The notes beneath the pieces were generated by a model. The model was given only the letters and a program-made list of their open reading frames with translations, was not told the origin of the DNA and made no database searches. Made by a program: the position numbers and the translations under genes. Shown in pieces: positions 17,244-24,049 of a stretch of DNA of 64,000 bases. The stretch is from NCBI RefSeq assembly GCF_026017845.1, contig NZ_CP100416.1, forward strand, positions 6,046,132-6,110,131, given 5' to 3'. How positions within the stretch are numbered: the stretch's first letter is position 1; every line of letters starts with the position of its first letter. Source of the stretch: Amycolatopsis mediterranei. GTDB taxonomy: Bacteria; Actinomycetota; Actinomycetes; Mycobacteriales; Pseudonocardiaceae.

Positions 17244-18184
17244 GCGCGCTCCCGTACGACGTCCGCGGCCTTCTTGTCCTCGCGCAGCCCGGCGAACCGC
17301 GGGTGCCGCAGCCGCCCGTCGCGCGTCCACTCGGAGAAGCCGATCTGCGCCACCAGCTCCGGCCGAACCCAGTGCGCCCCCGGTTCCTTGACCGGCCCGG
17401 CGAACGGCGACCGCGCCGTCTCCCGGTCCCGCAGCCGCGCGTGCAACGACGTCAGCAGCCGCTCGTCGAAGCCGGTACCGACCTTGCCCGCGTACCGGAG
17501 GCCGTCGTCATCGTGGTAGCCCAGCAGGAGCGCGCCGAAGCCGTGGCGGGCACCCTGCGGGTCGGTGAAGCCGCCGATGACGAACTCCTGGCCCTGCGCG
17601 CACTTGAACTTCAGCCAGTCGGGTGACCGCCCGTGGTGGTACGGCGCGTCCGCCCGCTTGGCGATGACGCCCTCCCAGCCGCGCCGGCACGCTTCCTCGA
17701 AGAACTTCTCCCCCTCGGTGTTGCGGTGCGCCGACAGCCGGAGCGGGTCCGCGAAGCCGAACGCCTCCCGCAGCAACGCCTTCCGCTGCCGCAGCGGCAG
17801 CGCGGTCGTGTCCCGGTCGTCGAGGTACAGCAGGTCGAACAGGTAGTAGTAGACGCGCACGCCGGTCGCGCGGGCCCGATCCGGGTCGCTGACGTGGATC
17901 CGGGGCTGGAGCGCGGCGAAGCTGGTGTTGGCACCGTCGAACGCGACGATCTCGCCGTCGGCGACGAACCGCGGGCCGCCCTGGGCGGCGAGGGCCTCGA
18001 CGATCTCCGGGTAGGCGTTGTCCATCACCTTGTGGTTGCGCGAGTACAACGTGGGCGTTCCGGAGTCGCGGACGCAGATCGCGCGGACGCCGTCCAGCTT
18101 GCGCTCGAAGATCCAGTCCTCGTCGGAGAACCGGCGGTCGGTGAGCGTGGCCAGGGTCGGCTCGCGCCAGCCGGGACCGGTCAC
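17240..18184 (-). CDS. ATP-dependent DNA ligase (LigD/LigC type, NHEJ)
   Basis: The protein has 314 aa. The adenylation motif is ERKLDGVRAI (Lys nucleophile near residue 28), followed by DGEIVAFDG and EGVIAKRAD motifs and a C-terminal OB fold (about 205-310). It seals DNA breaks using ATP. Its GTG start overlaps the ku stop (GTGA), and its own stop overlaps the polymerase start the same way, so three proteins are translationally linked. It lacks fused polymerase and nuclease domains. Confidence 0.92.
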   Translation of the reverse strand: MTGPGWREPTLATLTDRRFSDEDWIFERKLDGVRAICVRDSGTPTLYSRNHKVMDNAYPEIVEALAAQGGPRFVADGEIVAFDGANTSFAALQPRIHVSDPDRARATGVRVYYYLFDLLYLDDRDTTALPLRQRKALLREAFGFADPLRLSAHRNTEGEKFFEEACRRGWEGVIAKRADAPYHHGRSPDWLKFKCAQGQEFVIGGFTDPQGARHGFGALLLGYHDDDGLRYAGKVGTGFDERLLTSLHARLRDRETARSPFAGPVKEPGAHWVRPELVAQIGFSEWTRDGRLRHPRFAGLREDKKAADVVRERA

Positions 18185-19113
18185 GACGCCTTCAGCGCCT
18201 TCTCCAGCTGGGCGCGCGTCATCTTCGACCGGCCCTTCACGCCCTGTTCCCGGGCCAGCTTGTCGAGATCGGACTTCGACAGCTCGGCGAGCTCGGGTTT
18301 CTTCGCCGCCTTCTTCTTGGGTTCCTTGCCGCCGCTCTTGCGGTTCTTCACGCTGCGCGACAGCGCCTCGAACAGGTCCACCACGTCGGCCGAGGGCTCC
18401 GGCTCCTCTTCGTGAGCGATCTCTTTGCCGGCTTCCTTGGCCTTGATCAGCTCTTCGACGCGCTGGGAGTACTCGTCGCGGTAGTCCTCCGGTTTCCAGG
18501 GAGCGGTCATCTCGTCGACCAGCGCCAGCGCCATGTCGAGCTCCTTCGGCCGGGGTTTCGGCACCTCCGGCAGCTTGCCCATGACGTCCTTCGGCTTCCG
18601 CAGGTCGGCGACGAAGTGCAGCGTGTTGAGCACCATGACGCCTTCACCGGCGCGAACGGCGGCGAGGTACTCCTTGCCGCGCAGCACGAACTTCGCGACG
18701 CCGGCCTTTTCGCTGCGGTCCATCGCCTGCAGCAGCAGGCCGTACGCCTTGGCGAAGTCCTCCTTCGCCGGCTTGAGCCAGTAGGTCTTGTCGAAGAACC
18801 ACGGGTCGATCTCGTCGAGCTCGACGAACTGCTCGATGTCGATCCGGCGCGACCGCTCGGGCGCGATCTCGTCCAGTTCGTCCGGTTCGACCAGCACGTG
18901 GTCGCCGCCGCCGAGGTCGTAGCCCTTGACGATCTCGCCCTGGGTGACCTCCTCGCCGGTCCGTTCGTTGACGCGGCGGTTGCGGATCCGGTCCGCCGTG
19001 CCGCGTTCGAACTGGTGGAAGTGGATCGTGTGGTCCGCCACCGCCGGGTACAGCTCCACCGGCACGGTGACCAGCCCCAGGCTCAGTGCGCCGCTCCACA
19101 CCGGTCGGGCCAT
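18181..19113 (-). CDS. ku: Ku protein, NHEJ DNA-end-binding factor
   Basis: The protein has 310 aa from ATG 19113, preceded by GGGGAGG; upstream in-frame codons lack a ribosome site. The bacterial Ku core (about 1-255: MARPVWSGALSLGLVTVPVE) forms a ring that loads on DNA ends and recruits the ligase. A Lys-rich linker is followed by a ~35-residue SAP/HeH-like tail (LDKLAREQGVKGRSKMTRAQ, then LEKAL). The same tail motif occurs in the small protein at 22389-22718. The gene is second in a four-gene set starting at 19327. Confidence 0.94.
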   Translation of the reverse strand: MARPVWSGALSLGLVTVPVELYPAVADHTIHFHQFERGTADRIRNRRVNERTGEEVTQGEIVKGYDLGGGDHVLVEPDELDEIAPERSRRIDIEQFVELDEIDPWFFDKTYWLKPAKEDFAKAYGLLLQAMDRSEKAGVAKFVLRGKEYLAAVRAGEGVMVLNTLHFVADLRKPKDVMGKLPEVPKPRPKELDMALALVDEMTAPWKPEDYRDEYSQRVEELIKAKEAGKEIAHEEEPEPSADVVDLFEALSRSVKNRKSGGKEPKKKAAKKPELAELSKSDLDKLAREQGVKGRSKMTRAQLEKALKAS

Positions 19114-19129
19114 GTCGTCCTCCCCGGCC

Positions 19130-19327
19130 TCAGGCGACGTCGGTGCTGCGCCGGCCGGTCCGGTGCAGCCCCAGCATGTCCAGCAGCCGCGCGCAGTCCT
19201 CGGGGTCCTTGGCCCGCGCGGCCACGGCCAGTGCCGCCTTGTGCCGCGTGCGCTCCAGCTCCGCCGCGTCCCCACCGTCGACGAGGAGGTCCGCCACCGG
19301 CCGCAGGTCGTTCCGCTTGTCTCGCAT
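19130..19327 (-). CDS. Small conserved-type protein upstream of ku
   Basis: The 65-aa product (MRDKRNDLRPVADLLVDGGD...) is charged and predicted helical, with LDMLGLH near the end; no known domain is recognised. It ends 16 bp before ku and is preceded by GAGGGGAGC-like ribosome-site sequence. A SigF-type promoter (19364-19389) lies upstream, so it would lead the NHEJ transcript. A role in DNA repair is only inferred from position. Confidence 0.65.
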   Translation of the reverse strand: MRDKRNDLRPVADLLVDGGDAAELERTRHKAALAVAARAKDPEDCARLLDMLGLHRTGRRSTDVA

Positions 19328-19363
19328 GTTCGCTCCCCTCCGGCAATCCGTTCGCGGGCGGGT

Positions 19364-19389
19364 TACCCAGGATCACCGCAGGCGACACA
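19364..19389 (-). promoter_or_regulatory. SigF-type promoter for the NHEJ operon
   Basis: On the minus strand GTGT (19386-19389), 16 nt, GGGTAA (19364-19369). It lies 37 bp upstream of the 65-aa gene. Confidence 0.6.
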
Positions 19390-19506
19390 GCGGGCACCGG
19401 CGGAACCACCCAGAAGCGTCCTCACTAGGCCGAACGAGTGAATTCGGCCGGTTCCGGCCACCAACACGGCAAGGTGGTGAGATCCACGTCACAGCCAGGA
19501 GGCCGG

Positions 19507-19719
19507 ATGGGCACCCAGATCCGCATCAGCCGCGAAGACGGCTCACTGCCCTGCGAGATCTGCGGCTTCCCGACGATGCACGTGGCGCAGGTCGTCGCCG
19601 ACGACGGCACGGTGCTGGGCCGCACCCTGGTCTGCACGACGTGCCAGCGCAGCAAGCACCGCCCCGAACCGGCACCCGTCGAGTCCGAGGCGCCCCCGGA
19701 CGAGGTCCCGGCCGGCTGA
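19507..19719 (+). CDS. Small zinc-ribbon-like protein
   Basis: The protein has 70 aa from ATG 19507 with AGGAGG directly upstream. Two CxxC pairs (PCEICGFP and VCTTCQRS) spaced by ~30 residues suggest a bound zinc ion. The C-terminus is acidic and Pro-rich. Function is unknown. Confidence 0.65.
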   Translation: MGTQIRISREDGSLPCEICGFPTMHVAQVVADDGTVLGRTLVCTTCQRSKHRPEPAPVESEAPPDEVPAG

Positions 19720-19766
19720 GACACGGCCGGCTGGGACACGGCCGGCTGGGGACGGGCCGGCTCACG
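19711..19766. repeat. 15-bp tandem repeat at convergent gene ends
   Basis: The unit GCCGGCTGGGACACG is repeated about 3.7 times with period 15 (19711, 19726, 19741, 19756). It covers the stop codons of the two flanking convergent genes. Confidence 0.7.
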
Positions 19767-20490
19767 TCGTCGTCGCCACCGCCGCCACGAACTCCGCCGC
19801 CACCTCGTGGAGCTTCCGGTTGCCGTCCTGCGAACGCTTCACCAGGCGCTGGAAGGCTTCCTCCGCGGTGATCCGGTGTGCCGCCATCAGGATGCCCTTG
19901 GCCTGGTCGATCACCGCGCGGGTCTCCAGGGCGCGGTTGAGCTGGTCGACCAGCTCACGGGCCGCGAAGTACCGGCGCGCGCTGCGCAGGCCGATGACCA
20001 CCGTCGCCGTGTACAGCTCGAGGATCTTGGTGCCCAGCTCGCTGAAGCCGTGCTCGCCGAACCCGAAGAGGTTCACCGCACCGGACATGTCCTCGTCCAC
20101 GGTCAGCGGCGCGGCGAGGAAACTGGCCACCCCCAGCTGCTCGGCCGAGGTGACGAACTGCGGCCACAGATCCCCGACGGCGCCGACGCCGACGCGGACC
20201 GGCTGGCCCGTCTCGGCGGCGCGCAGGCACGGGCCGTCCCCGATGCGGTACTGCTCGCGGTCGAAGTTCACCGCCCGCTGGTCGGTGCTGGCCACCGTCT
20301 CCGGCACGCCTTCGCGCACGAGGGTGATGCTCGCCATGTCGGCCCCCGGGACCACCTGCACGGCGTGGTCGCACACCGCCTGGAGCATCTGCCCGAGGTC
20401 GAGTTCGCTGTCCAGCATCCCGGTCAGCGACTCCATCGCGAGCGTGACTTCGTCCAGCCGCGCGGTCAGCTGCTCATGGCCGCCCGTCAT
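19762..20490 (-). CDS. GAF-ANTAR antitermination regulator
   Basis: The protein has 242 aa. A GAF sensor domain spans about 25-165 (YRIGDGPCLRAAETGQPV). The C-terminal ANTAR domain (about 175-230) has the RAVIDQAKGILMAAHRITAE motif. ANTAR proteins bind paired RNA stem-loops and prevent transcription termination, usually after a signal reaches the GAF domain. No obvious target hairpin pair could be assigned. A second protein of this design is encoded at 26255-27055. The ~290 bp upstream hold no gene I can support. Confidence 0.88.
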   Translation of the reverse strand: MTGGHEQLTARLDEVTLAMESLTGMLDSELDLGQMLQAVCDHAVQVVPGADMASITLVREGVPETVASTDQRAVNFDREQYRIGDGPCLRAAETGQPVRVGVGAVGDLWPQFVTSAEQLGVASFLAAPLTVDEDMSGAVNLFGFGEHGFSELGTKILELYTATVVIGLRSARRYFAARELVDQLNRALETRAVIDQAKGILMAAHRITAEEAFQRLVKRSQDGNRKLHEVAAEFVAAVATTT

Positions 20491-20783
20491 CCTGGTGCCG
20501 CCCCTCCTCGTTCCGATGGGGCGCTCTCAACCAGGGGGGACCCGGGCGCGCGCCACTAGTGGGCCGCTAGCGCTTTAACGGGTCCAGCGCGAGATTACTG
20601 CATCCCGCCCGCCCCGGGCACGAGCGGTCACCGCCGCGGCGCGCCACCCGCCCGTTCGGAGCAACGACGGTTGCGGGCCGTGGGCACAGGGTTAGGCTCG
20701 GTCGTACGGTTCAACCAGCAGCCGCTCGAACCACCGGAGCGCGGCGCTGCGGCCGCGCCCGCATCAGGACGGCGGCGAACGAC

Positions 20784-21149
20784 ATGAACCTTCCCCGGGC
20801 CCGGCACCCCAACCTCCGGCTGCGCACCGCGTGGCCCGCCCCGCACGCGGTCTTGGTGACCGCGCGCGGCGAACTCGACAGCGCGACCGCGGCCGACCTG
20901 GCCACGCTGCTCTCCGACCGCCTGTGGGCGACGCCGGAACAGCTGGTCGTCGACCTGTCCGAAGTGGACTTCCTCGGCGTGGCCGGCGTCCGGGTGCTGC
21001 TGCACGCGGCGCTGCAGGCCGGGCAGGGCGGCACCGGGCTGCTCGTGGTCACCGGGGCCAACGCGGTCGTGCGGCGGGCCCTGCGGGTGACCGGGGCGGA
21101 CCGGCGCCTCGCGCTGGCCGATCGACGGCCCGCCCCCGCGCCGGCCTGA
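20784..21149 (+). CDS. STAS-domain protein (anti-sigma antagonist family)
   Basis: The protein has 121 aa and is one STAS domain (about 15-115), as in SpoIIAA/RsbV-type anti-anti-sigma factors. The segment LVVDLSEVDFLGVAGVRVLL aligns with the phosphorylation loop, but the usual D-S-S/T-G is G-V-A-G, so the phospho-accepting Ser/Thr is absent. It may bind an anti-sigma factor without kinase control. It lies 2 kb from the anti-sigma/sigma pair at 22715-24018. Confidence 0.82.
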   Translation: MNLPRARHPNLRLRTAWPAPHAVLVTARGELDSATAADLATLLSDRLWATPEQLVVDLSEVDFLGVAGVRVLLHAALQAGQGGTGLLVVTGANAVVRRALRVTGADRRLALADRRPAPAPA

Positions 21150-21179
21150 CCCCGCCTGGTGCCGCTAGCCGCGCAATAC

Positions 21180-22145
21180 CTATCCACGCAAGGCCGGGAG
21201 CAGCTCCTTCTCGGCGAAGTCGAGGAAGCCCTCCTGCTGGTCACCGCCGATCTGGACCAGCGCCACGTCGGTGAAGCCCGCCTTCTCGAACTCCCGCACC
21301 GCCTCGACGATCGGCTCGGCGTCCGGGCCGCACGGGATCGAGCCGGCGACGTCGTCCTCGCGGACGAACTGCGTCGCCCCGGCGAAGCCCGCCGGCCCCG
21401 GCAGCTCGGCGTTGACCTTCCAGCCGCCGGCGAACCAGCGGAACTGCTCGTGCGCGCGCTTCACGGCGGCGTCGCGGTCGGTGCCCCAAGACACGGGCAG
21501 CTGCCCGACCTTGCGGCTCGGCGCGCCGCCGAGCTTGGTCGCGTCCCACTCCTGGGACAGCTCCACCTTCGGTTCGACGGCGATCATCACGTCGGCGACC
21601 GGGGCGAACCGCTGCACCGACTGCGAACCGGAGACCGCGACCCCGATCGGCACCCGCGTCCGGGGCAGGTCCCACAGCTTCGCCGAGTCGACGCGGAAGT
21701 GCTTGCCTTCGTAGTCAAAGTAGCCGCCGTCGAACAGGCCGCCGATGATCTGCACGGCCTCGGCGAGCATTTCGTGCCGCACGTTGGCCGGCGGCCAGCC
21801 GCGGCCGATGACGTGCTCGTTGAGGTTCTCCCCGGCACCGAGGCCGAGGGTGAACCGGCCGCCGGAGAGCGCCTGCACGGTCGCCGCCTTCTGCGCCACC
21901 ACCGCCGGGTGGTAGCGCATGGTCGGGCAGGTCACGTAGGTCATCAGCTCGGCGCGCTCGGTCACCTGGGTGACCGCGCCCAGCACGGCCCAGGCGTAGG
22001 GCGCGTGGCCCTGTTCGTCCAGCCAGGGCGAGTAGTGGTCGCTCATGACCTCGAAGTCGAAGCCGGCCCGTTCCGCACCGGCGGCGAACCGGACCAGGTC
22101 GTCCGGGCCCGTCTGCTCGGTCATCAAGGTGTAGCCGATCCGCAT
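21180..22145 (-). CDS. F420-dependent LLM-class oxidoreductase (G6PD-like subfamily)
   Basis: The protein has 321 aa from ATG 22145; the upstream in-frame codons fall inside 60-bp repeats. It is a luciferase-like monooxygenase-fold TIM barrel: MRIGYTLMTEQTGPDDLVRF, the SDHYSPWLDEQGHAPYAW region near the F420 pocket, and LGLGAGENLNEHVIG for cofactor phosphate binding. It resembles the actinobacterial F420-dependent family related to glucose-6-phosphate dehydrogenase. The substrate is unknown; a redox-stress role fits the location and the upstream SigF-like box. Confidence 0.85.
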   Translation of the reverse strand: MRIGYTLMTEQTGPDDLVRFAAGAERAGFDFEVMSDHYSPWLDEQGHAPYAWAVLGAVTQVTERAELMTYVTCPTMRYHPAVVAQKAATVQALSGGRFTLGLGAGENLNEHVIGRGWPPANVRHEMLAEAVQIIGGLFDGGYFDYEGKHFRVDSAKLWDLPRTRVPIGVAVSGSQSVQRFAPVADVMIAVEPKVELSQEWDATKLGGAPSRKVGQLPVSWGTDRDAAVKRAHEQFRWFAGGWKVNAELPGPAGFAGATQFVREDDVAGSIPCGPDAEPIVEAVREFEKAGFTDVALVQIGGDQQEGFLDFAEKELLPALRG

Positions 22146-22166
22146 CGGCGTCTCCTCTCGATCGGC

Positions 22167-22286
22167 TGCTGTTCGGGGGTTCCGGGTGGTGGAGCCCCCG
22201 GCCCGGGGCGGAGCCCCGGTTGTCACTGCTGTTCGGGGGTTCCGGGCGGCGGAGCCCCCGGCTCGGGGCGGAGCCCCGGTTGTCAC
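22167..22286. repeat. Two tandem 60-bp repeats
   Basis: Two copies of a 60-bp unit (22167-22226 and 22227-22286) differ at only about four positions. Each contains GGGGTTCCGGG, a GGAGCCCCCGG dyad and CGGGGCGGAGCCCCGG. GGAGCCCC-rich motifs recur between genes in actinomycetes (from memory). The array separates the F420 enzyme from its upstream promoter box. Confidence 0.85.
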
Positions 22287-22296
22287 AGCTCTCCGC

Positions 22297-22321
22297 GTAC
22301 CCGTAGACCGCGGTGGGTAAC
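22297..22321 (-). promoter_or_regulatory. SigF-type promoter for the F420 oxidoreductase
   Basis: On the minus strand GTTA (22318-22321), 15 nt, GGGTAC (22297-22302). The transcript would run through the 60-bp repeats, giving a ~145-nt leader. Confidence 0.45.
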
Positions 22322-22336
22322 CACCCGGACCGGGAC

Positions 22337-22361
22337 GTTTACCCGCTGATCAAGCGGGTAC
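22337..22361 (+). promoter_or_regulatory. SigF-type promoter before the small basic protein / rsbW / sigF set
   Basis: GTTT (22337-22340), 15 nt, GGGTAC (22356-22361) matches the SigF consensus GTTT-N15/16-GGGTAT. The start codon at 22389 is 27 nt downstream. Confidence 0.7.
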
Positions 22362-22388
22362 CCGTCGCGCGAGACGAAGGGAGCCGGC

Positions 22389-22718
22389 ATGCCTCAGTCG
22401 TGGAGCGGCAAGCGAGAGCGCCAGTACGAGCACATCAAGGACTCGGCCGAGGACCGCGGGGCGAGCACGAAACGGGCCACGGAGATCGCGGCCCGCACGG
22501 TGAACAAGAACCGCGCCCAGTCGGGTGAGTCCCGGCAGGCCAGCAAGACGTCGCTGAAGGACAAGTCGCCGCAGCAGCGCGGCGGCGAGCGGTCCGGCAA
22601 CCGCAAGGGCCCGGGCGGCCCGACGAAGGAGCAGCTGTACAACGAAGCGAAGAAGAAGAACATCGACGGCCGCTCGAAGATGACCAAGAAGGAACTCGAA
22701 CGGGCGCTGGGCCGGTGA
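22389..22718 (+). CDS. Small basic protein with SAP/Rho-N-like C-terminus
   Basis: The 109-aa protein is very hydrophilic and rich in Lys, Arg, Ser and Gln (MPQSWSGKRERQYEHIKDSA). Its C-terminal ~35 residues (TKEQLYNEAKKKNIDGRSKM, then TKKELERAL) form a SAP/HeH-like helix-extended-helix motif nearly the same as the tail of Ku in this window. Similar proteins are often labelled plasmid stabilisation protein. DNA binding is likely; the biological role is unknown. A SigF-type promoter lies just upstream, and its stop overlaps the anti-sigma start. Confidence 0.75.
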   Translation: MPQSWSGKRERQYEHIKDSAEDRGASTKRATEIAARTVNKNRAQSGESRQASKTSLKDKSPQQRGGERSGNRKGPGGPTKEQLYNEAKKKNIDGRSKMTKKELERALGR

Positions 22719-23230
22719 CGAAACCCGAAATCCCTGATCACGAAGTGTCAGCATTACACCGGATGGGTAGTACCTCCCGTATGGAAGAACCTCGAAGCGA
22801 CAGCTCGTTCGGCGGCAAGCAGAGCGTCGACGAGCTGCTCGACGAACTCGTCGAGCTGCGGCTCCCCGCCATGGCGGAGCAGATTCCGCTGGTCAGGATG
22901 CTCACGCACGGCGTGGTCTCGCGCGCGGACTTCGGGCTGGACGCCATCGCCGACGCCAAGATGGCCGTCGACGAAGCGTGCGCGCAGCTCGTCCAGCTGG
23001 CGGAATTGGGCTCGCAGCTGCAGTGTCGCTTCCGGCTGGCCCCCGACGGCTTGCACGTCATCGTTTCAACCCGATCGAGCGACCCCCGGCCACCGAGTGA
23101 CCGCACGTTCGGCTGGCACGTCCTGACGACGCTGAGCCGTTCGGTGACCGCGCACTGCGACGCGCTGCCCGGTGGGGGTGCGGGCATCGTCACGATCGAG
23201 CTGGTGCTCAACCCGGGAACGAGCGCGTGA
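22715..23230 (+). CDS. rsbW: RsbW/UsfX-like anti-sigma factor
   Basis: The protein has 171 aa from GTG 22715 (GTGA overlap with the previous stop). A shorter product from ATG 22781 is possible because a SigF-type promoter lies inside this 5' region. It is a GHKL-fold protein resembling mycobacterial UsfX: KMAVDEACAQLVQLA occupies the N-box and GWHVLTTLSRSV is a UsfX-like segment. The usual N-box Asn appears to be Gln, so kinase activity may be reduced. It should bind and silence the sigma factor encoded next, whose start overlaps its stop (GTGA). Confidence 0.82.
   Translation: MTKPEIPDHEVSALHRMGSTSRMEEPRSDSSFGGKQSVDELLDELVELRLPAMAEQIPLVRMLTHGVVSRADFGLDAIADAKMAVDEACAQLVQLAELGSQLQCRFRLAPDGLHVIVSTRSSDPRPPSDRTFGWHVLTTLSRSVTAHCDALPGGGAGIVTIELVLNPGTSA
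22745..22770 (+). promoter_or_regulatory. SigF-type promoter inside the 5' end of rsbW
   Basis: GTGT (22745-22748), 16 nt, GGGTAG (22765-22770). A transcript would start near 22777, almost at ATG 22781. This would give a second, possibly leaderless, transcript and autoregulation of rsbW-sigF. Confidence 0.5.
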
Positions 23231-24018
23231 GCAGCGAGCGGAAAACCCTCCTCCACCGCCCGGACGAATACGCCCACTGCGAACCGCTGTTCCAGGAACT
23301 GGGCAGCCTCGACACCGCTGATCCGCGCCGGGACGTCGTCCGGAGCAAGCTCGTCACCGAGCTGCTCCCGCTGGCCGAGCACATCGCGACCCGGTTCTCC
23401 GGCCGCGGCGAGCCCCGCGAAGACCTGGTCCAGGTGGCGCGGATCGGCCTGATCAACGCCGTCGACCGGTTCGACCCCGCCCGGGGGCACGACTTCCTGT
23501 CCTTCGCGGTGCCGACCATCATGGGCGAGGTCCGCCGGCACTTCCGCGACACCGGCTGGTCCGTCCGGGTGCCCCGGCGGCTCAAGGAGCTGCACCTTTC
23601 GCTGAGCCAGGGCTCGGCGGTGCTCTCCCAGCGCCTGGGCCGTGCCCCGACGCCGACCGAGCTGGCCGAGCACCTGAACCTCGACGTCGACGAGGTCCGC
23701 GAAGGTCTGCTCGCGGGCAACGCCTACCAGGCGCTCTCGGTCGACAAGCCGGTGCACGACGACGCCGAGGCGTTGTCGCTGGCCGACACCATGGGGGAAC
23801 CGGACCACGAGATGGCCATGGTCGAGAACCACGAGGCCCTCCAGCCGCTGCTGCAGGAACTGCCGAAGCGCGAACGCGCGATCCTGGTGATGCGGTTCTT
23901 CGGCGGGCTCACGCAGACCCAGATCGCCGACCGCGTCGGGATCTCCCAGATGCACGTCTCCCGGCTGCTGTCGCAGACCCTGGAGCAGCTGCGCGGGAAG
24001 CTCACGGGCGAGGGCTAG
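23227..24018 (+). CDS. sigF: SigB/SigF-family RNA polymerase sigma factor
   Basis: The protein has 263 aa. Region 2 includes LVQVARIGLINAVDRFDPAR and FLSFAVPTIMGEVRRHFRD; region 3 follows (LHLSLSQGSAVLSQRLGR); region 4 includes RFFGGLTQTQIADRVGISQM and HVSRLLSQTL. This is the group 3 SigB/SigF/SigG type. It is encoded directly after its presumed anti-sigma factor and translationally coupled to it. Neighbouring genes on both sides carry GTTT-N15/16-GGGTAN promoters, the element such sigma factors read, so it probably directs the surrounding stress genes and itself. Confidence 0.92.
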   Translation: MSSERKTLLHRPDEYAHCEPLFQELGSLDTADPRRDVVRSKLVTELLPLAEHIATRFSGRGEPREDLVQVARIGLINAVDRFDPARGHDFLSFAVPTIMGEVRRHFRDTGWSVRVPRRLKELHLSLSQGSAVLSQRLGRAPTPTELAEHLNLDVDEVREGLLAGNAYQALSVDKPVHDDAEALSLADTMGEPDHEMAMVENHEALQPLLQELPKRERAILVMRFFGGLTQTQIADRVGISQMHVSRLLSQTLEQLRGKLTGEG

Positions 24019-24042
24019 GAGGCGGCCGGAGCGGCCGCCTCC
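24018..24042. terminator. Terminator between convergent sigF and CYTH-CHAD genes
   Basis: A 10-bp GC stem (24018-24027 with 24033-24042) with a 5-nt loop begins at the sigF stop codon and precedes the convergent gene end at 24050. Confidence 0.65.
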
Positions 24043-24049
24043 CGGCGGC

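Noticed and set aside
19526..19765. Repetitive minus-strand frame (PSRPCPSRP-type) opposite the zinc-ribbon gene
   Set aside because: It arises from the 15-bp tandem repeat and the antisense of a better-supported 70-aa gene.
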